Shown here piece after piece: positions 49,029-51,974 of a stretch of DNA of 51,974 nt. How positions within the stretch are numbered: the first letter of the stretch is position 1; every line of letters begins with the position of its first letter. The notes beneath the pieces are model-generated. The model searched no databases and was not told the DNA's origin. It worked only from the letters and a program-made list of their open reading frames with translations. The translations under genes and the position numbers were made by a program. The stretch is from an uncultured Prevotellaceae bacterium (GTDB lineage: Bacteria > Bacteroidota > Bacteroidia > Bacteroidales > Bacteroidaceae): contig CACZCT010000021.1 in assembly GCA_902779745.1 (NCBI GenBank), forward strand, positions 1-51,974, written 5' to 3'.

Positions 49029-50675
49029 TTAAGGGGTTTTAACCGTTTTAGTCAAATGCATCACCTCATCACACAGTTCACAGACGGTAGGTCTGTGGGT
49101 AATGAATATCATTGTTTTATGCTGATAGGAGCTGAACAGGCGCCGATAGAGTTCCTCTTCCGTCTGTTCGTCAAGCGAGGCACTGATCTCGTCCAGCAAC
49201 ATGATATTACCCGGTCTGAGCAGTCCCCGAGCGATGGCGATGCGCTGTGCCTGTCCCTCACTCAGTCCACCGCCCCTCTCGCTGCACTCCGTATCCATAC
49301 CGTCCGGCAGTGAGAAGACGAAGTCCGCCATGGCGATATGCAGCACTTTCCGCAACTCGTCATCGGTGACGTCCGGTTTGGCGAGCATAAGGTTATAGCG
49401 GATAGAGCCGCTCATGAGAGTGTTACCCTGTGGTACGAAGACGAAGTTCGAGCGGGAATGCTCGTTGACAGGCTGTTCCCCTCCGGCATTGAAGAGCGTC
49501 ATGGTACCCGTCTGGGGCTTGATGAGTCCGAGCAACAGTCGGAACAGTGTCGTCTTTCCTGCCCCCGTCTGTCCCATCAGTGCTGTCTTGCTGCCCGGTT
49601 CGAATACCCGGCTGAGATGGGATACCACCTCACGCTCGTCGGGAGCATAACGGAAGGTGACATCGTGGAGCTTCAGTCCCAGCGGTCCTTCCATCCGTCC
49701 TTCGGCATCATGGCTCTCCTCCTCCACTTCCATATGTTCCATCTCCTCCAGACGGTCGATGCTGGTCGTCGCCTGCAGGATCTGCGGCAACATGTTGATG
49801 GCCTGCAGGATCGGCTGTTGTATCTGACCGACCAGTTGGAGGAACGAGGTCATCACGCCGAAGGTGATGACACCTGCCCTGAGCTGCAGGGCACCCCATA
49901 TAAAGGCAATGATATAGCCGAGGCTGAAACTCACGGCGATGGCAGAGCGGAAGATGACGGTGAAGCGTGCCCTGCGGTTGATCTTTCCCTTCAGACTGTG
50001 CTGCATGTCGTCGAGACGCTCTGTCACCCAGTCGCCGCTCTCCATGGTACGCAGCACCATATTATGCTCCATCGTCTCCTGGACGAGCATCTGTATGACA
50101 CTCTCCTGCTGTCGGATGTCCATCGTCATCTTACGGATTTTCAGCGCCACCAGTTTGCCTACGATGATGAACAGCGGGGTGACCAGGAGCAGTGCCCATG
50201 CCAGCCGTGCATCCATCGACTTCATGAAGAGGAAGGCTCCGACAAGTTGGAAGAGGGTGACACAGAGGTCAGGGATGACCGATGTGGTGGCGTTGCTCAC
50301 GGTACTGATGTCCTTCTCAAGCCTGGAGGTGACATCACCAGAGTGCATCGCATTGCCGTCGAATATCTGGCGGCGCAGCAAATGACTGAAGATACGCAGT
50401 CGGATGGCGGTCGTCTGTATCGCCTCCGCCCTGACCGCCATATAGTAATATGCCTGTCGGCAGAAGATGGCGGAGAGCACCACCGCTATCAGGGCGGCAA
50501 TCATCAGGGCGATGTCATACGCCGTGCCTGTCCTGACGGTCACGTCGATGAACTGTTTACAGAGCCATATCATCAGCAGACCGAACGACACCCGTGCGGT
50601 TCCTGCCACGATACGAAGCACCATATTATACCTGATGCCGACCGTGTTATGCCACAGCCATTTCACGTATTTCAT
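49029..50675 (-). CDS. ABC exporter half-transporter (membrane plus ATPase domains)
   Basis: 548 residues. Residues about 1-310 hold six membrane helices of the type I exporter fold; 330-548 hold the ATPase: Walker A GQTGAGKTT, Q-loop FVPQGNT, signature LSEGQAQR (with Glu for the usual Gly), Walker B IMLLDEIS, D-loop SASLD and switch His in THRPT. No N-terminal peptidase C39 domain. It overlaps the HprK-like kinase gene by 4 bases, so the two are coupled. Such pairs occur in peptide maturation and export loci, but no precursor peptide is visible here. Confidence 0.9.
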   Translation of the reverse strand: MKYVKWLWHNTVGIRYNMVLRIVAGTARVSFGLLMIWLCKQFIDVTVRTGTAYDIALMIAALIAVVLSAIFCRQAYYYMAVRAEAIQTTAIRLRIFSHLLRRQIFDGNAMHSGDVTSRLEKDISTVSNATTSVIPDLCVTLFQLVGAFLFMKSMDARLAWALLLVTPLFIIVGKLVALKIRKMTMDIRQQESVIQMLVQETMEHNMVLRTMESGDWVTERLDDMQHSLKGKINRRARFTVIFRSAIAVSFSLGYIIAFIWGALQLRAGVITFGVMTSFLQLVGQIQQPILQAINMLPQILQATTSIDRLEEMEHMEVEEESHDAEGRMEGPLGLKLHDVTFRYAPDEREVVSHLSRVFEPGSKTALMGQTGAGKTTLFRLLLGLIKPQTGTMTLFNAGGEQPVNEHSRSNFVFVPQGNTLMSGSIRYNLMLAKPDVTDDELRKVLHIAMADFVFSLPDGMDTECSERGGGLSEGQAQRIAIARGLLRPGNIMLLDEISASLDEQTEEELYRRLFSSYQHKTMIFITHRPTVCELCDEVMHLTKTVKTP

Positions 50676-51541
50676 GTTTCCTGTACTGTCACTTCCTGCT
50701 CACACAACCGTGCTGCCGCCTCATCGGGCAGACAGTCCAGATGCCACATGGCAACATGCGAAATCAGTTGGTTCTCCGTGTCGTGCAGTCCCTCCGCCAT
50801 CCGACTGTCCCACCGTTTACCGGAGATAGATGTCATCAGGGCGGCGTATGCCTCCAGGGGTCTGAGACGGCGGATGGCGTTCTGCGGTGCCTGACGCAGC
50901 ATGACGAGGGCGCCAAGCGGATAACTGACGTTACGGTAGCAGGGCGTCTTGCCACTCCAGGGCGAGCCATAGACACGGATGGTGCCGTCGTCGTGGATCC
51001 TCACCACGGGATTGTCGTCGTTCACCAGTTCCGTACCGTCGATATATCGGAGCCATAGACGGGCATGGGTACTCTTTCCCGTACCGCTCGTCCCCAGGAA
51101 CATATAGGCATGTCCCTGATGGCTGACTACCGCCGAGTGGAACAACACCGTATGTTTGTCGGCAGTAGCGAGGGCATACATCACCATCATCGCGTTGTTG
51201 ATGCCGAATGTGTTGTTGTCATCCGACCACAGCACCCCCTGCCGGTAGTCGGCACTGCATGTGAGCACCGCCATCAGACTGTCGCGCAGGAAAAAACGAA
51301 AGCAGGGCTTCTCCCCCACATGTCCTGTCTGTATCTGTTGTCCCTCATCGTCCTGACTCACCTCCAGGGTGAAGTCGCCATTCTCCTCCTTGACATCGGT
51401 GAGCTGCAGGCGGAACAGGCAGTCTGCCACAGGATCCGTCACAAAGGGCTCATACTGTCTGAGACTGAGCACTACCCCTTCATGTCCGTTGGTCTCCAAA
51501 GCAAACACATGGTCTGCTACCTTATAATATATCTCTTTCAT
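50672..51541 (-). CDS. HPr kinase-like (HprK/PEPCK-fold) protein
   Basis: 289 residues. An N-terminal beta-rich part of about 120 residues precedes the kinase core: Walker A FLGTSGTGKSTHARLW (about 148-163), NDDNPVVRI (Walker B-like) and YGSPWSGKTP, typical of HprK-like proteins beside ABC exporters, and unlike true HprK there is no HPr-specific C-terminal sequence visible. Related kinases phosphorylate lasso peptides in other bacteria; here the substrate is unknown. First gene of a two-gene operon with the ABC exporter; its own -7 box lies 11 bases before the ATG. Confidence 0.8.
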   Translation of the reverse strand: MKEIYYKVADHVFALETNGHEGVVLSLRQYEPFVTDPVADCLFRLQLTDVKEENGDFTLEVSQDDEGQQIQTGHVGEKPCFRFFLRDSLMAVLTCSADYRQGVLWSDDNNTFGINNAMMVMYALATADKHTVLFHSAVVSHQGHAYMFLGTSGTGKSTHARLWLRYIDGTELVNDDNPVVRIHDDGTIRVYGSPWSGKTPCYRNVSYPLGALVMLRQAPQNAIRRLRPLEAYAALMTSISGKRWDSRMAEGLHDTENQLISHVAMWHLDCLPDEAAARLCEQEVTVQET

Positions 51542-51552
51542 AACTTGCGGTG

Positions 51553-51560
51553 CAAAGGTA
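51553..51560 (-). promoter_or_regulatory. -7 element TACCTTTG of the kinase-exporter operon
   Basis: Minus strand TACCTTTG followed by CA, 11 bases before the ATG at 51541. It lies in the 37-base gap after the next upstream gene end, so the leader is only a few bases. Confidence 0.6.
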
Positions 51561-51578
51561 GCGCATTTTTTTCATATA

Positions 51579-51974
51579 CTACAAAATCAGGGCACTTAAT
51601 TTCAGTATCGGGAATAAAAAGCCTGCCCATGACCCCGAACATTTATTTCCTCGCCTTATCTTCTTCGCCATTCTTCCCAACCAGTTAAACCTGCCGTCGG
51701 GTGTCTTGCAGAGACAGGTGATAACGTAGGAGACAAGGTAGCTGCCCTTTGCCGTAAAGGGGGCAAGGGGACGTGTCCAGAAGAGGTCGGAGGGATGATG
51801 GATAAGGTATGAAGTCGGAAAGATATGGTTGGAGGAGTGAGAGACAATGGAGAATGTATGATGTCGGAGGGGCTTGCGGAAAGTATAGGAGGCATAGTTG
51901 CTCCTGTCACGGCGATGATAGCCTGTGATGTAGTAGCCGTTCTTCAGGTGCCATTGGACACTCCAGGTGGCAGG
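51579..51974 (-). CDS. C-terminal part of an unrecognised protein, cut by the window edge
   Basis: Reading leftward from the window end, 131 codons are open to a TAG at 51579-51581. The translation includes WSVQWHLKNGYYITGYHRRD, FSIVSHSSNHIFPTSYLIHH and SYLVSYVITCLCKTPDGRF, which reads like real protein sequence (mixed hydrophobic and polar, no low-complexity bias). I do not recognise a family. It ends 37 bases before the HprK-like gene on the same strand, so it may belong to the same functional group. Confidence 0.5.
   Translation of the reverse strand, partial: PATWSVQWHLKNGYYITGYHRRDRSNYASYTFRKPLRHHTFSIVSHSSNHIFPTSYLIHHPSDLFWTRPLAPFTAKGSYLVSYVITCLCKTPDGRFNWLGRMAKKIRRGNKCSGSWAGFLFPILKLSALIL

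Noticed and set aside
49338..50894. 518-codon open frame on the plus strand opposite the ABC exporter and kinase
   Set aside because: It is the mirror of two well-supported genes, is full of His/Arg/Gln-rich low-similarity sequence and has no recognisable domain.
51656..51910. 84-codon minus-strand frame near the right edge
   Set aside because: Ser/Pro/Thr-rich shadow; a neighbouring frame on the same strand is open for 131 codons to the window edge and reads like real protein.
1..51974. CRISPR array, phage, insertion sequence or conjugative element
   Set aside because: No regularly spaced repeats of 25-40 bases, transposase, integrase or conjugation genes were found.

Overview
The window looks like a chromosome segment of a gut or rumen Bacteroidales, most likely Prevotella in the broad sense. 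Two SusC/SusD polysaccharide utilisation loci (PULs), many lipoproteins with short lipoboxes, near-absence of Shine-Dalgarno sites, repeated promoter elements of the Bacteroidetes -7 type TAnnTTTG (usually followed by CA), and a Prevotella-type secreted protein tail all point that way. No phage, insertion sequence or CRISPR array is visible.

Layout. (1) 1-10398, minus strand: a beta-glucan/xyloglucan-type PUL, susC-susD-glycan-binding lipoprotein-IPT/TIG repeat lipoprotein-GH5 endoglucanase, the last cut by the window edge. (2) 10626-15559, minus: housekeeping run rpmH, PASTA protein, rluD, ddl, acyltransferase, NigD-like lipoprotein. (3) 15905-21626, plus: efp, glycosyltransferase, radC, zinc/cadmium P-type ATPase with two palindromic operator-like sites, a DUF59 Fe-S factor, lpxH. 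(4) 21676-37571, plus: a fructan PUL made of a membrane regulator (sugar-binding sensor plus AraC output), susC, susD, DUF4960 lipoprotein, GH32-like lipoprotein, an unrecognised secreted protein, GH32 fructanase, MFS sugar transporter and fructokinase. A 1.1 kb stretch of gene debris splits it. (5) 37625-41530, minus: ackA, pta, diadenylate cyclase, folP. (6) 41620-45813, plus: murF and two unrecognised lipoproteins. (7) 45794-47898, minus: two tandem pectinesterase paralogues. (8) tRNA-Pro(CGG) on plus, overlapped antisense by the end of a FlgT-C-like secreted protein; then an ABC exporter, an HprK-like kinase and an open 131-codon gene end, all minus.

How it fits together. The fructan PUL is complete in principle: glycan is captured and cut at the surface (SusD, DUF4960 protein, GH32-like lipoprotein), imported by SusC, cut to fructose in the periplasm by GH32, transported by the MFS permease and phosphorylated by fructokinase. 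The two transcription units share an ungapped 48-bp promoter segment (36 of 48 bases identical by eye) at exactly the same distance from the -7 box. This is the strongest regulatory signal in the window and predicts one activator, probably the adjacent AraC-type protein, acting on both.

The most unusual structural signal is a set of short degenerate tandem tracts, mostly with a 7-base period, about 16-37 bp long. Their sequence differs from place to place. They sit at gene junctions and also inside coding regions (glycosyltransferase, P-type ATPase, acyltransferase, murF) and in places supply start or stop codons. All counts and alignments here were done by eye.
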